Part shown: positions 16,641 to 25,677 of the stretch, piece by piece
Layout of the letters: the number at the start of each line of letters is the position of its first letter
Numbering within the stretch: the stretch's first letter is position 1
Translations under genes and position numbers: made by a program
DNA from: RGIG4608 sp045635885
GTDB lineage: Bacteria; Bacillota; Clostridia; Oscillospirales; CAG-272
Direction of reading: 5' to 3'
Length of the DNA stretch: 44,185 nucleotides
Assembly (NCBI GenBank): GCA_045635885.1
Contig: JAZTWO010000015.1
Location: forward strand, 1 to 44,185
Notes under the pieces: model-generated
Database searches by the model: none
Seen by the model: the letters and a program-made list of their open reading frames with translations, nothing else
Told to the model about the DNA's origin: nothing

Positions 16641-17768
16641 ATGAGAAATCTTTTGACTGGTAACGGGATTAATATACAATTTGATAATAAAAATTATACT
16701 ACACAACAAATTGTTTTAAGAATTCTGAAAAATTGTGACCGTGATGGTTTTCCGCTGCATATTATTGTGAACGAGTCGTATTTATTAAAAAATTATATAG
16801 GATTATTGTTCCTGGAAATTCCAAATATAATAAATGGAGTATATGATAAATATGCAAACTGTACTGCTGAAATCAAATCGCTTGCTTCTTTTAAGGAACA
16901 GTATTCTAATAGGCTTAACACGCTAAGAATCACAGATATAGGGTTTGAAGATTATTATTTAATTCATGATTTGGTTTGTCATAAAACCAACACTGCTAAT
17001 CCTGAAATGTATTATATAAGAGAATCTTTAAAAAGTGCATATTATTTTGCTATATATAATGACGGGGAATTAAATAAGTTGCATTTGCAATATTCAGATA
17101 AATTTATAAATTACCTAAAAAGCTTTGACAAAATATTTACAACAAACTATGATTCAAATATCGATTCCGTAGTTGATATAGAAGTATTTCATATACACGG
17201 ACATTTTGATAAACTTTCGGATACATACAACAAAAATTCTTTAAGAAATAAATTGCCTAACCCACCTACAGAAAATATCAATGTAGATTTGAATTATTTT
17301 TATCTGTATTCAAATGCGGTATCTACACATAGCGGAGCTTATAAGGAACTCCAAATAAACCAAAGTTCCTTAGCAAATAGTGCTGTAGAAAAATTAGCTA
17401 TTGCATATAAAGAGAATGAAACTGTAAAAAATGATGTAGATAGCTGGCTAAATGATAAGAATATTCTTGTGTCAAATATGGGATATGCAGTGAAGTTAAA
17501 GGTTGAACATCCTGAAGTGAAATTTTCTGAAGATTATTATTTTGATGATTTGAAATCAATTACTGGTGAAATCGAAATTTTGGGTCTTTCACCTTGGAAT
17601 GATTTTCATATATTCGAGTCAATTAATAATGCGAATATTGACAAATGTATTTATTACTATTACTCTGACGAACAGTGTGAAAAGGTGAAAGAGTTGCTGC
17701 CTAATCTATCTGCTACTGGTAAAATTGAGTTTGTAGAAACAAAAGAATTTTGGAGAAATCAATCATGA
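16641..17768 (+). CDS. SIR2-like/AbiH-fold putative defence protein
   Basis: 375 residues. Although overall unlike the adjacent AbiH, it has the same ordered signature of SIR2-like NAD-binding folds: LLTGNGINIQF at 4-14, FTTNYDSNID near 166-175, FHIHGHFD near 183-190, and LGLSPWNDFHIF near 315-326. Proteins of this class often deplete NAD or bind nucleotides during phage attack; activity here is inference. It overlaps the next small gene by 4 nt (ATGA), so the two are co-translated. RBS is weak (GAGGTG). Confidence 0.65.
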   Translation: MRNLLTGNGINIQFDNKNYTTQQIVLRILKNCDRDGFPLHIIVNESYLLKNYIGLLFLEIPNIINGVYDKYANCTAEIKSLASFKEQYSNRLNTLRITDIGFEDYYLIHDLVCHKTNTANPEMYYIRESLKSAYYFAIYNDGELNKLHLQYSDKFINYLKSFDKIFTTNYDSNIDSVVDIEVFHIHGHFDKLSDTYNKNSLRNKLPNPPTENINVDLNYFYLYSNAVSTHSGAYKELQINQSSLANSAVEKLAIAYKENETVKNDVDSWLNDKNILVSNMGYAVKLKVEHPEVKFSEDYYFDDLKSITGEIEILGLSPWNDFHIFESINNANIDKCIYYYYSDEQCEKVKELLPNLSATGKIEFVETKEFWRNQS

Positions 17769-18097
17769 AAATTAAATATATAACAATGAGTAAGTCAAAA
17801 TTTTTGGCATTATTGAAACAATACAATCTTTTGGTTAGGAGTTTGTGCCCGTATAATATAGTTTTACGTCAGTTTAATTTACTAAGTCCACAAATGCGAC
17901 AAGAAATAAAAACAAAACTTGAATTATGTGATAAAATAAGAAAAACAAAAATTCCTTCAAATGATGGTGATGCCATACTCACATGCATCATGGTGGATGC
18001 CCATATAATTGCTTGTGAATATGATATTGATCCTTTAACAGTTATAATGTGTATCAATTTACCATGTAAAATCAATGAACGGATATTACTTAAATAG
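17765..18097 (+). CDS. Small unknown partner of the SIR2-like gene
   Basis: 110 residues, basic and helical, with several cysteines (LVRSLCPYNIVL, LELCDKIRKTK, VIMCINLPCK). No family recognised and no signal peptide or membrane helix. The start at 17765 lies in an ATGA overlap with the upstream stop and has GGAG 9 nt before it; the frame could open 15 nt earlier without a better RBS. Tight coupling suggests a partner or regulator of the SIR2-like protein. Confidence 0.55.
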   Translation: MKIKYITMSKSKFLALLKQYNLLVRSLCPYNIVLRQFNLLSPQMRQEIKTKLELCDKIRKTKIPSNDGDAILTCIMVDAHIIACEYDIDPLTVIMCINLPCKINERILLK

Positions 18098-18169
18098 CAT
18101 ATTTGTTTTATCAATAATATTCAAACAATAATTGTACAAAACTACAACTAGAATACTAAGGAGAGAAAA

Positions 18170-18598
18170 ATGGAATACGAAAAATTAAGAACTATTGTTT
18201 TTACGATAACAACCGCAATGCTATTCTTTATTTGGAGTCTATTATCTGATTTTATAAAGACAAACTTATTTTGGGGAGTATCTTTAAGTGGGATAATTTC
18301 TCTTGGCACATATCGATTTATACTAAAATTAGCAGAAATGATAATGATAAAATGTAAGTTTGTAAAAAAACTAGTATTTGGGAATAAATACTTAGAAGGT
18401 ATTTGGGTTGGGGTATATATTGCAGAGGATGATAGTCCTAGGTTTTATTATGAGTGTTTTGAACAAGATTTTTCAGGGTTAATAATCAGGGGAACATGCT
18501 TTAACGAAGATGGTACATATAAGGGCACATGGACATCTGACAATGTGTATATTAACGAAAAAACTGGAACAATTACATATACATATCTACATATGTAG
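18170..18598 (+). CDS. Cap15-like 2TM/beta-barrel protein, interrupted
   Basis: Two membrane helices (about 8-28 and 33-52) are followed by a beta-rich start (YLEGIWVGVYIAED, then FEQDFSGLIIRGTCF and YKGTWTSDNVYI). This layout is that of the S_2TMbeta/Cap15 effectors known from CBASS defence. No CD-NTase is adjacent. After TITYTY (codon 139, ending 18586) the native sequence stops and three foreign codons lead to a stop. The missing 45 codons are found in frame at 28338-28475, on the other side of a 9.75-kb segment. RBS AAGGAG is good. Confidence 0.55.
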   Translation: MEYEKLRTIVFTITTAMLFFIWSLLSDFIKTNLFWGVSLSGIISLGTYRFILKLAEMIMIKCKFVKKLVFGNKYLEGIWVGVYIAEDDSPRFYYECFEQDFSGLIIRGTCFNEDGTYKGTWTSDNVYINEKTGTITYTYLHM

Positions 18599-18606
18599 AA
18601 GTTGAA

Positions 18607-19968
18607 ATGGGAATAAACTCCGAAGGACTTAGTTTAGAACTTACTCCGGGAGATGAAATTGCCCTTCCGGAGATAATATATTACGAGGTTTTCAATAAGA
18701 CAGATCTTGATTGTTGGAAGCTCCATTCATTTCTCCATACTAACTATCCCAGGCGTGAAATGCCTGTTATATACAATAGTTGGCTTTATAAATTCGACCG
18801 CTTTTCGTATAAGGATATAATGATTCAGATAAAAAAAGCAGCAGAAATAGGCGTGGAATATTTTGTTGTTGATGCCGGATGGTTTGGTGAAGGCGAAAAC
18901 TGGGGTGATATGAGAGGAGATTGGGAAGAAAATAAGTCGTTTGGTTTCAGGGGGCGTATGAAAGAAGTTGCTGATGCGGTCAGAGATTTTGGTATGAAAT
19001 TTGGGTTCTGGCTTGAACCTGAATGTGCATCTTTAGAAGCTAATGCACCTAAAGAACATCCGGAATATTATCTTATGGGTAATGGTTCATATTTTATTGA
19101 TTTTGCAAATCCCGATGCATTTAAATATATTTTTGACAAGACTTGTGAACTCATTGAACGTTTTGATGCAAAATTTGTAAAATTTGATTTTAATGCAGAT
19201 TTAGAATTCGATGTGTATTATTCTGGATTCACTTCATATTTCGAAGGCCATGTACGATTTATAAAAGATCTTCATCGAAGATTCCCTGATTTGTATACTG
19301 AAAATTGTGCATCCGGCGGTATGAGAATGACGCTCCGTGACGGTATGTTATATGATAGCTTTTGGTTAAGTGATAATCAGTGCCCTTATTATGGAGTGGA
19401 AATTTTCAAAAATTCGCTATTGCGTCTTGCACCTCAATGGATAGAAAGCTGGCTGACCATAGCTTCAGCTCGAAAAATCGCACCGGTATATGCATCTTAT
19501 GAACAAAGTGATAAGATAATTGCTTGTGGTGATGCCGTATGGGACAATGTTAGAGGAGTGAGCCAAAGTTGGATAAATGGGTTTCTCACTTCAAGCCCTG
19601 TTGGACTCAGTTTTGATCTTACTGCTATCTCGGATGAAGTATTCAACAACTTAAAAAAATATATTGAAAAATTCAAGAGCAAACGTGAATTTTGGAAAAA
19701 AGCGGTGTGTCATATTCTTACTGATACAGACACAATGCTGGTATTGGAGTTCAGAGACGAAGAGTTTTCTGAGATTGAACTTGTTGTATTTAGTAAAAAA
19801 ACGCTTCAAAATAATATTTGTGTCTATCCGATTGTGGATGGCGCGTCTACCTATGCCTGCTCAAATGGAAATGTGCGAGCTGGCTGGGATATAGTTAAAA
19901 ACGGTATTGATTTTGAAATCGGTAAAAGTTTTGATACTTGTTTTATGACACTTACTAAAAACATATAA
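18607..19968 (+). CDS. GH36 alpha-galactosidase, N-terminal domain missing
   Basis: GH36 enzymes remove terminal alpha-galactose from raffinose-type sugars and galactosides. The barrel is complete: PRREMPVIYNSW, FVVDAGWFG, FGFWLEPECAS (the WxEPE motif), FVKFDFNAD with the nucleophile Asp, ENCASGGMRM, and SFWLSDNQCP with the acid/base Asp. The C-terminal beta-domain is present. The N-terminal beta-sandwich of about 250-300 residues is absent. The open frame starts near 18589 at the insertion junction, and the ATG at 18607 lacks a ribosome-binding site. It is therefore a 5'-truncated gene, probably not expressed or not functional. Confidence 0.85.
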   Translation: MGINSEGLSLELTPGDEIALPEIIYYEVFNKTDLDCWKLHSFLHTNYPRREMPVIYNSWLYKFDRFSYKDIMIQIKKAAEIGVEYFVVDAGWFGEGENWGDMRGDWEENKSFGFRGRMKEVADAVRDFGMKFGFWLEPECASLEANAPKEHPEYYLMGNGSYFIDFANPDAFKYIFDKTCELIERFDAKFVKFDFNADLEFDVYYSGFTSYFEGHVRFIKDLHRRFPDLYTENCASGGMRMTLRDGMLYDSFWLSDNQCPYYGVEIFKNSLLRLAPQWIESWLTIASARKIAPVYASYEQSDKIIACGDAVWDNVRGVSQSWINGFLTSSPVGLSFDLTAISDEVFNNLKKYIEKFKSKREFWKKAVCHILTDTDTMLVLEFRDEEFSEIELVVFSKKTLQNNICVYPIVDGASTYACSNGNVRAGWDIVKNGIDFEIGKSFDTCFMTLTKNI

Positions 19969-20047
19969 TTAGATAAAATTTACTGCATTTAAATTTTATA
20001 CCTCTTATAGCGGAATTTTGTGGAGTAAGATTGAAGGAAGAAAACAA

Positions 20048-20863
20048 ATGACAAAATTATATTTTTTAGGTAATTCAACCAATTCTCAAATGTTTGGGTG
20101 TGTTATACAAACAGCAACAAAAACGATTATAATTGATGGTGGTACGACAGGGGATTCTTCGCAGTTATTAAGAATGTTGAAAGAAAAAGCGAACAGCCAT
20201 GTTGATGCATGGTTTTTTACACATCCTCACCATGATCACATAGGTGCTTTTTTGCAGATATGCAAAAACAGTTCGGAAATTGTGGTGGATAGAGTGTTAT
20301 GCAATTTTCCTGACATTGATATGCTGAAAAAATATGGAGCCCGGTATGACAAAGAGATTGTGATGTGGAAAGAGTTTTATGAATTGATATTTTTGCGTTT
20401 TCATGATTGTTTTTACTGCATAAAAAAAGATGAAGTTTTTGAATTTGATGAAATTAAGGTCAACATTTTAAGAGTCTTCAACAAAAAAATTGTTTCTAAT
20501 TTTGTAAATAATAGTTCCGCTGTTTATCGCATAGATTCCCCGAATACAAGAGTTTTAATTCTTGGGGATTTAGGGGTAGAAGGCGGAGAGGATGTAATGG
20601 AAACTTGTAGTCCTGAAACACTTTATGCGGATTATACTCAACTTGCTCATCATGGACAAGGTGGTGTAAATGAAGAATTTTACAAATACATAAAACCCAA
20701 AAAACGTTTTTGGGCTTCACCGGAATGGCTTTGGAACAATGATAACGGAGATGGGTTTGATACCGGACCATGGCGTACAGTGCAGACACGTAAATGGATG
20801 CAAAAATTAGGGGTAACAGAGCATATTATAGAAAAAGATGGAACAACTACCATTTTGATTTAA
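20048..20863 (+). CDS. Metallo-beta-lactamase-fold hydrolase
   Basis: 271 residues of the MBL fold. Metal-binding motif THPHHDHIG lies near 55-63, a second ligand is in ILGDLGVEGG, and AHHGQGG near 203-209 supplies a later His. The layout is closest to the ComEC-C/lactonase-like MBL proteins rather than to beta-lactamases. The substrate is unknown; in a sugar operon a lactonase or phosphodiesterase role is conceivable. The frame is open from a TTG at 20018, but only the ATG at 20048 has an RBS (AAGGAAG, 7 nt). No promoter was seen between it and the truncated alpha-galactosidase. Confidence 0.8.
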   Translation: MTKLYFLGNSTNSQMFGCVIQTATKTIIIDGGTTGDSSQLLRMLKEKANSHVDAWFFTHPHHDHIGAFLQICKNSSEIVVDRVLCNFPDIDMLKKYGARYDKEIVMWKEFYELIFLRFHDCFYCIKKDEVFEFDEIKVNILRVFNKKIVSNFVNNSSAVYRIDSPNTRVLILGDLGVEGGEDVMETCSPETLYADYTQLAHHGQGGVNEEFYKYIKPKKRFWASPEWLWNNDNGDGFDTGPWRTVQTRKWMQKLGVTEHIIEKDGTTTILI

Positions 20864-21127
20864 TAACTCAAGAGGACGGTTGAGTTGTAAACTTTATTTT
20901 TTAGCCCTAACTTTACACGAGCTGTTACTAAAAAGATCTGCATCTAAACCTTTTGTTCCGCATATTTGGTTGAATGTCACCGCAACTAAGGTTGCATGGC
21001 TGCAAGTGAAGCTATATTCGATAGCGAAGATTACTTCGCTAGTGAGGTTTTGCGCTGATGCAGTGATTAGGCAAGGCGTAATATATACATCAAAAACCAA
21101 CAAACAAAAATGTTGACACAAATATGA
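20864..21127. other. Gene-free spacer with short palindromes
   Basis: Contains a weak hairpin AACTCAA / TTGAGTT right after the MBL stop, and short inverted repeats (GCAAC..GTTGC, GCTAT..ATAGC, GCGAAG..CTTCGC) near 20982-21045. No coding sequence supported. Confidence 0.4.
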
Positions 21128-21163
21128 AAAATTGTTGACAATTTTTGCTTGTTGGTATATAAT
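21128..21163 (+). promoter_or_regulatory. Promoter and likely operator of the sugar-acid operon
   Basis: A perfect TTGACA (21135-21140) and TATAAT (21158-21163) with a 17-bp spacer. A palindrome AAAATTG-TTGA-CAATTTT (21128-21145) overlaps the -35 box. GntR/FCD repressors commonly bind such short inverted repeats, so autorepression by the next gene is likely. Confidence 0.8.
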
Positions 21164-21183
21164 TATCCGAGGAGATGTTATAT

Positions 21184-21804
21184 ATGCAAAGCACTATGAA
21201 TAGAAGCGTCACGGTTCAGGTTGTATTAAAGCAATTAAGACGTGATATTATTTTTAAAAACTTAAAAGACGAAACCCCTATTACAGAATTGCAGTTCGCA
21301 GAAAAATACGGGTGCAGTCGTGCGGCATTGAGAGGAGCACTTACTGTATTAGAGAAAGAGGGACTAATTAGGGTAATGCCTAATGGTACTAAGCGAATAA
21401 GCAGTTTGAGCTATGACGATATCAATAATTTATATGAGATGCGTACATATGTTGAGTGCAGTGCTGCAAGGCATATTCTTGATAAAGATCACATGGATAT
21501 TTCACGACTTATTAAAGTCATGGAAGTGGCAGACGATATGGATTTTCTTGAATGCGATTCTCTTTTTCATGAAATACTTGTTGATATTAGCGGTAACAAG
21601 GTGCTTAAACAGGTATGGGGGACTATTGCACCGGTTATCCGTGAGTTGTTTATGCTTAATTTCAGTCACTCAGAAAAAATCAAGGATACACTTAAGGAGA
21701 GACATTTGATTATTTCAAAAATGCTGCTTGAAAAAGATGAAAAAGTTATAGATGTATTAAAAAATCACATCACAGAGGCAAGGATGCTTTCTGTATTAGA
21801 ATAA
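21184..21804 (+). CDS. GntR-family regulator, FCD subfamily
   Basis: 206 residues: a winged helix near 15-75 (FAEKYGCSRAALRGALTVLEKEGLIRVMPNG) and an all-helical FCD ligand domain (YEMRTYVECSAARHI, then DSLFHEILVDISGN with metal-ligand-type residues, then ERHLIISKML). FCD regulators usually sense sugar acids or other carboxylates. The first in-frame ATG (21175) directly abuts GGAG; the ATG at 21184 is spaced 9 nt and is preferred. It heads the operon it probably controls. Confidence 0.88.
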   Translation: MQSTMNRSVTVQVVLKQLRRDIIFKNLKDETPITELQFAEKYGCSRAALRGALTVLEKEGLIRVMPNGTKRISSLSYDDINNLYEMRTYVECSAARHILDKDHMDISRLIKVMEVADDMDFLECDSLFHEILVDISGNKVLKQVWGTIAPVIRELFMLNFSHSEKIKDTLKERHLIISKMLLEKDEKVIDVLKNHITEARMLSVLE

Positions 21805-21823
21805 AGAAAGGTAGGAAGATTTA

Positions 21824-22945
21824 ATGAAAATTACAGACGTACAAGCAATAATCGTAAGACAACCCGAAATTAGTATGATTGGTGACGGGAGTCAGGACAC
21901 TGTTGTTATCAAGGTTATGACAGATGAGGGAATTACCGGTATTGGTGAGGTAGACTCATCTCCTTATGTTGTTAAAGCAATAGTTGAATCTCCGGCGTCT
22001 CATATGGTATGTATGGGACTTCGTGATATAGTTGTAGGTGAAGATCCATTTGATGTTGAAAAAATATGGTACAAGATGTATAATCTTGCAAACTATTACG
22101 GACGACGCAGTGCTGCTATCCACGCAATGAGCGGTATTGATATGGCAATTTGGGATGTTCTTGGTAAAAAGCTTGGTGTTCCGGTTCATAAGCTGATAGG
22201 TGGAGCTTTCCGTGATAAGATTCCTGCATACTGCAGCGTGCTTATGCCTGATAACGAAGATGAAATTAAGAGAATTGCAGATACATATCTTCCTCAGGGA
22301 TATACAGGCATCAAGTTTGGTTGGGGTGCACTTGGTCAGAGTGACAAGAGAGACCTTGAACTTGTAAAGATGTGCCGTAAGGCAATGGGCGATGATCCTC
22401 AGCTTATGATTGATATCGGTATGGTATGGAGAGATGTAAAGACTGCTATCCGCCTTTGTAAAGAGTTTGAACAGGAGAATGTTTATTGGGTTGAGGAACC
22501 CTTTACTCCTGATGACCTTGAAGCGTATAAGAGACTGACTCACAGTGTTGATATGAGAATTTCTGCAGGTGAGCAGGTTGGAACAATGTTTGAATTCAAT
22601 GAACTTATTGCAGGTTGCGGAATTGATATTATTCAGCCGGATATCAGCCGTTGCGGCGGTATCACTATTGCCAAAAAGGTTATTGATATGGCATATCTAC
22701 ACAAGATTCCCGTTATTCCTCATGCATTCAAGACAGGCATACTTATGAGTGCTTCGCTGCAGGTTATTGCAGCAGCTCCAAATGCTCTCTGGCTTGAATA
22801 TTGCTGTCAGGAAACAGTTCTTTCAAAGAATCTTGTTAAAAAGCACTTTGCTATTGATGAAAAGGGCTTTGTGAACATTCCTCAAAAACCCGGTCTTGGT
22901 GTTGAAATTGACGAGGAAGTTCTTAAATTTTACGAGGTGAAGTAA
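21824..22945 (+). CDS. Mandelate racemase/muconate lactonizing-type sugar-acid dehydratase
   Basis: An enolase-superfamily enzyme, 373 residues. It probably dehydrates an aldonate such as rhamnonate, fuconate or galactonate to a 2-keto-3-deoxy acid. Metal ligands are seen in order: Asp in LMIDIG, Glu in YWVEEPF, Glu in ISAGEQ. A His-Asp dyad is given by IIQPDISRCGG and IPVIPHAFK, and Glu in LWLEYC. Lys is in GIKFGWG. The genes that follow (DapA-like aldolase and alcohol dehydrogenase) form a matching non-phosphorylative route. RBS AGGAAG; the next gene overlaps by 1 nt (TAATG). The exact substrate cannot be told from sequence. Confidence 0.85.
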   Translation: MKITDVQAIIVRQPEISMIGDGSQDTVVIKVMTDEGITGIGEVDSSPYVVKAIVESPASHMVCMGLRDIVVGEDPFDVEKIWYKMYNLANYYGRRSAAIHAMSGIDMAIWDVLGKKLGVPVHKLIGGAFRDKIPAYCSVLMPDNEDEIKRIADTYLPQGYTGIKFGWGALGQSDKRDLELVKMCRKAMGDDPQLMIDIGMVWRDVKTAIRLCKEFEQENVYWVEEPFTPDDLEAYKRLTHSVDMRISAGEQVGTMFEFNELIAGCGIDIIQPDISRCGGITIAKKVIDMAYLHKIPVIPHAFKTGILMSASLQVIAAAPNALWLEYCCQETVLSKNLVKKHFAIDEKGFVNIPQKPGLGVEIDEEVLKFYEVK

Positions 22946-23592
22946 TGACTGCGTGGGAACTTCAGAGCCTTATTCATAAAGCTGTAAAAGAGAATATCCG
23001 TGCAGGTATGACAGAAAAGGAACTCGCTGACATAATCACAAATGTTTGCCCCGATTGGCAAGGTGATTTGATTTCGGGCGAGCGGACTGCAGAGATTGAA
23101 GGTCCACCTACCGACCGTGTTATAAAATACGGCGATGTGGTTTTGCTTGATTTGCAGGTTTGTGCAGAAAACCGGTGGTCTGATTTGACCCGTGTATACT
23201 TTATCGGCACAATATCAGATGAACAGAAAAAAGCATACGACATGGTTGTAAGTGCCATTGAGGCAGGTGAGTCAAATCTTTGCCCCGGAAAAAAGGGCGG
23301 AGATTTGTGGGAGCTTGTCCGGAATGCAACCGGTTCGGAATATGCCTTCACTCACCATGCAGGACACCGTATAGGCACATTTCCTGCAGAAGAAATAGTT
23401 TCGGAGCCGAGATTTGTTCCGGGATGCGAAGAAACGCTCAGACCTGGTATGGTGGTAACGCTTGAACCTGCTGTGTATTATCCCGGCAAGTTTGGAATCA
23501 GGCTTGAGAATAATTATCTGATTACGGAAAACGGATATGAGAGACTGTGTACTCTTCCACTTGATAAAGAAGAATATATTGTGAGAGGATAG
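22945..23592 (+). CDS. M24-family metallopeptidase (Xaa-Pro aminopeptidase-like)
   Basis: 215 residues comprising only the pita-bread catalytic domain. The five metal ligands can be placed: Asp in VLLDLQV, Asp in RWSDLTRVYF, His in HHAGHRIG, Glu in TLEPAVYYPG and Glu in GIRLENNYLI. The N-terminal domain of typical Xaa-Pro peptidases is missing, and the sequence starts directly with helices, so the short form appears native. It overlaps the dehydratase stop by 1 nt and is followed after 6 nt by the aldolase, so it is an integral part of the sugar-acid operon. It might act on a modified substrate rather than on peptides, as creatinase-type M24 enzymes do. Confidence 0.85.
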   Translation: MTAWELQSLIHKAVKENIRAGMTEKELADIITNVCPDWQGDLISGERTAEIEGPPTDRVIKYGDVVLLDLQVCAENRWSDLTRVYFIGTISDEQKKAYDMVVSAIEAGESNLCPGKKGGDLWELVRNATGSEYAFTHHAGHRIGTFPAEEIVSEPRFVPGCEETLRPGMVVTLEPAVYYPGKFGIRLENNYLITENGYERLCTLPLDKEEYIVRG

Positions 23593-23598
23593 AAGAAA

Positions 23599-24495
23599 AT
23601 GTTTAAAGGACCTTACGGCGTTTTGTTAACTCCTTTTACCGAAGAGGGAAAGGTTGACTATAATGCATTTGAATTTCAGTTGGATTTTTTGTTGAAATCT
23701 GATATTCAGGGATTTTTTGCCTGTGGTACAACAGGAGAATTTGTAAGTCTTTCTCCCGAAGAAAATATTGAACTTATGGCATTTACAGCAAAGCATCTGC
23801 GCGGAAAGAAACAACTGCTTGCAGGCGCTTCTGACCCTAATCCTGCAACCTCCGTAAAATATCTTAAGGCGGCACGCGAATTTGGATATGATGCTGCGAT
23901 GATTTGTCCGCCGTATTATTTCACCATGAAGCAGGAAGATGTCATAAGATACTATAAGTATATGGCAGACCAGAATATTATTGACCTTATTCTTTATAAA
24001 ATTCCGATGTTTACCAATACCATAGAAATTCCGTCTTTTGAAACACTGCTTAACGAAAAACGCATTGTCGGTATGAAGGATTCTTCGGGAAATATGAAGC
24101 AGATAGCTCACGAAGCAGATATAGTCCGCAGAAACCGTCCTGATTTTGCACTTATGACGGGAACTGATGATTGCATTGTACCTGCACTTCTTGCAGGCTG
24201 TGTGGGTTCGGTTACTGCATTTTCGGTAATTGTTCCTGAGGTAAATGCAAAAATATATGAGCTTTTTAATGAAGGACGCATCATAGAGGCACAGGAGCTG
24301 AACCGTAAGGCACTTAAGCTTCTCAGACTTGCGGATTCGGTTATGTTCCCGAGCGGATATAAGCTTGTTTATGAGCAGAGAGGATTCCCGATGGGACATT
24401 GTCAGGTGGTCGATGAACAGGCAATAAGAGCTCTCAGACTTTCTATGCATGCTGAACTTGACGAATTGTTCAAAGGCATTAAAAAGATAAAATAA
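23599..24495 (+). CDS. DapA-superfamily 2-keto-3-deoxy sugar-acid aldolase
   Basis: 298 residues, a Schiff-base aldolase of the dihydrodipicolinate synthase/N-acetylneuraminate lyase family. GTTGEF near 43-48, Tyr in LILYKIPMFTN, and the catalytic Lys in VGMKDSSGN near 155 are present. In this operon it most likely cleaves the 2-keto-3-deoxy acid made by the dehydratase to pyruvate and an aldehyde. A biosynthetic DapA role is less likely given the context. RBS GAGGA. Confidence 0.85.
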   Translation: MFKGPYGVLLTPFTEEGKVDYNAFEFQLDFLLKSDIQGFFACGTTGEFVSLSPEENIELMAFTAKHLRGKKQLLAGASDPNPATSVKYLKAAREFGYDAAMICPPYYFTMKQEDVIRYYKYMADQNIIDLILYKIPMFTNTIEIPSFETLLNEKRIVGMKDSSGNMKQIAHEADIVRRNRPDFALMTGTDDCIVPALLAGCVGSVTAFSVIVPEVNAKIYELFNEGRIIEAQELNRKALKLLRLADSVMFPSGYKLVYEQRGFPMGHCQVVDEQAIRALRLSMHAELDELFKGIKKIK

Positions 24496-24511
24496 AGGCG
24501 GTAGATATATT

Positions 24512-25537
24512 ATGAAAGCAGCGGTTTGGGATGCGATAAATCACGTTAGTATATGCGAAAGACCGAAGCCTGTGGCAGATGAAGGTCATGTTGTTGTAAA
24601 GGTGAAGGCTGTTGGTGTTTGTGCAACAGACGTACATATGATTTCAGGAAATATATCTCTTGCAAAGCCTCCGCACGTGTTAGGTCACGAAATTGCCGGA
24701 GAGATTGAAGATATAGGTCAGGGTGTAAAAGGCTGGAAAAAGGGCGACAGAGTAGTAATTGATACAATAATCTCCTGCGGACAATGTCCTGCATGCAAAA
24801 GAGGCAGAAAGGAACTTTGTCCTGACAGAATGGAAATAGGCTACACACCTTATAATGGAGGATATGCTGAGTTTGTAAGAGTTCCGGCGCAGTGCCTTGT
24901 GAAATTACCGGAAGAAATTCCATTCAGGGATGCGGCAATACTTGAAAGTGTTGCTTGCCCGTTCGGTGCTGTGCTTAGAATCGGAATTAAACCCGGAAGC
25001 AGTGTGTTTGTTCAGGGTGCAGGCCCTGCAGGAATTGCGTTTATACAGGCGGCAAAGCTTAGCGGAGCAGGAAAAATAATAGTTTCTGCAAAGGGTAAAA
25101 AAAGACTTGAATATGCAAAGTTTTTTGGGGCAGATGTGGTCATAGATGTACAGAATGAAAACGTGCTTGACAGGGTAGTTGAACTGACAAACGGAGAAGG
25201 TTGTGATTATGTTATTGACGCTGCCGGAAGTGTTGACAGTATACTACTTTGTTTTGATGTGTGTAAGATAGGCGGAGATGTTTTATACTACGGAATTCCT
25301 GACGAAAAGGCACAGATTCCGTTTCCATTCATGAAAATGCTTATGAAACAGTTAAGACTTCACGGAATTCTTGAGTACTGTGCAGGTTGGGATTCGCTTG
25401 TGTCTCTTGTAGCAAGCGGAAGATTAAACGTTCATGATATGGTTACACATACATTTACCCTCGATGAACTGCCAAACGCGGTTGAACTTTTAAAATCTAA
25501 AGAGAGAAACCTAATAAAGGCTGTTGTTGAAATGTAA
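24512..25537 (+). CDS. Zinc-dependent medium-chain alcohol/polyol dehydrogenase
   Basis: 341 residues with the MDR layout. The catalytic zinc site comprises Cys in GVCATDVH, and GHEIAGEIEDIG. Structural zinc cysteines are in CGQCPACKRGRKELC, the nucleotide-binding loop is QGAGPAGIAF, and DYVIDAAGS follows. It resembles sorbitol or L-threonine dehydrogenases. It probably interconverts the sugar or the aldehyde product of the operon's pathway using NAD(H). RBS AAAGGCGG. It is the last gene before a terminator. Confidence 0.88.
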   Translation: MKAAVWDAINHVSICERPKPVADEGHVVVKVKAVGVCATDVHMISGNISLAKPPHVLGHEIAGEIEDIGQGVKGWKKGDRVVIDTIISCGQCPACKRGRKELCPDRMEIGYTPYNGGYAEFVRVPAQCLVKLPEEIPFRDAAILESVACPFGAVLRIGIKPGSSVFVQGAGPAGIAFIQAAKLSGAGKIIVSAKGKKRLEYAKFFGADVVIDVQNENVLDRVVELTNGEGCDYVIDAAGSVDSILLCFDVCKIGGDVLYYGIPDEKAQIPFPFMKMLMKQLRLHGILEYCAGWDSLVSLVASGRLNVHDMVTHTFTLDELPNAVELLKSKERNLIKAVVEM

Positions 25538-25622
25538 GATGCAAAAAGGTGATATCTATCGAGAAATCGGTATCTAAAGTTGCTATAGTATAAACTTGCT
25601 TTCACAAGCCGTAAAAAGTTCT

Positions 25623-25649
25623 AAAAGTCCGGATGATTCTGGACTTTTT
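25623..25649 (+). terminator. Terminator of the sugar-acid operon
   Basis: An 11-bp stem AAAAGTCCGGA / TCTGGACTTTT with a TGAT loop and T-run. Confidence 0.8.
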
Positions 25650-25677
25650 ATCTTATCAAATTTGAGGAAAATTAAAT

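Noticed and set aside
18170..18598. Complete CBASS operon
   Set aside because: Only a Cap15-like effector is seen; no CD-NTase, E1/E2 or JAB gene is nearby, so CBASS cannot be claimed.
21956..22543. Minus-strand open frame of 195 codons opposite the dehydratase gene, and a similar one at 23626-24450
   Set aside because: Antisense shadows of strongly recognised enzymes, rich in Cys, His and Ile as expected for shadows.
23599..24495. Lysine-biosynthesis DapA
   Set aside because: The family match is real, but it sits between sugar-acid genes and not with lysine genes, so a keto-acid aldolase role is preferred.
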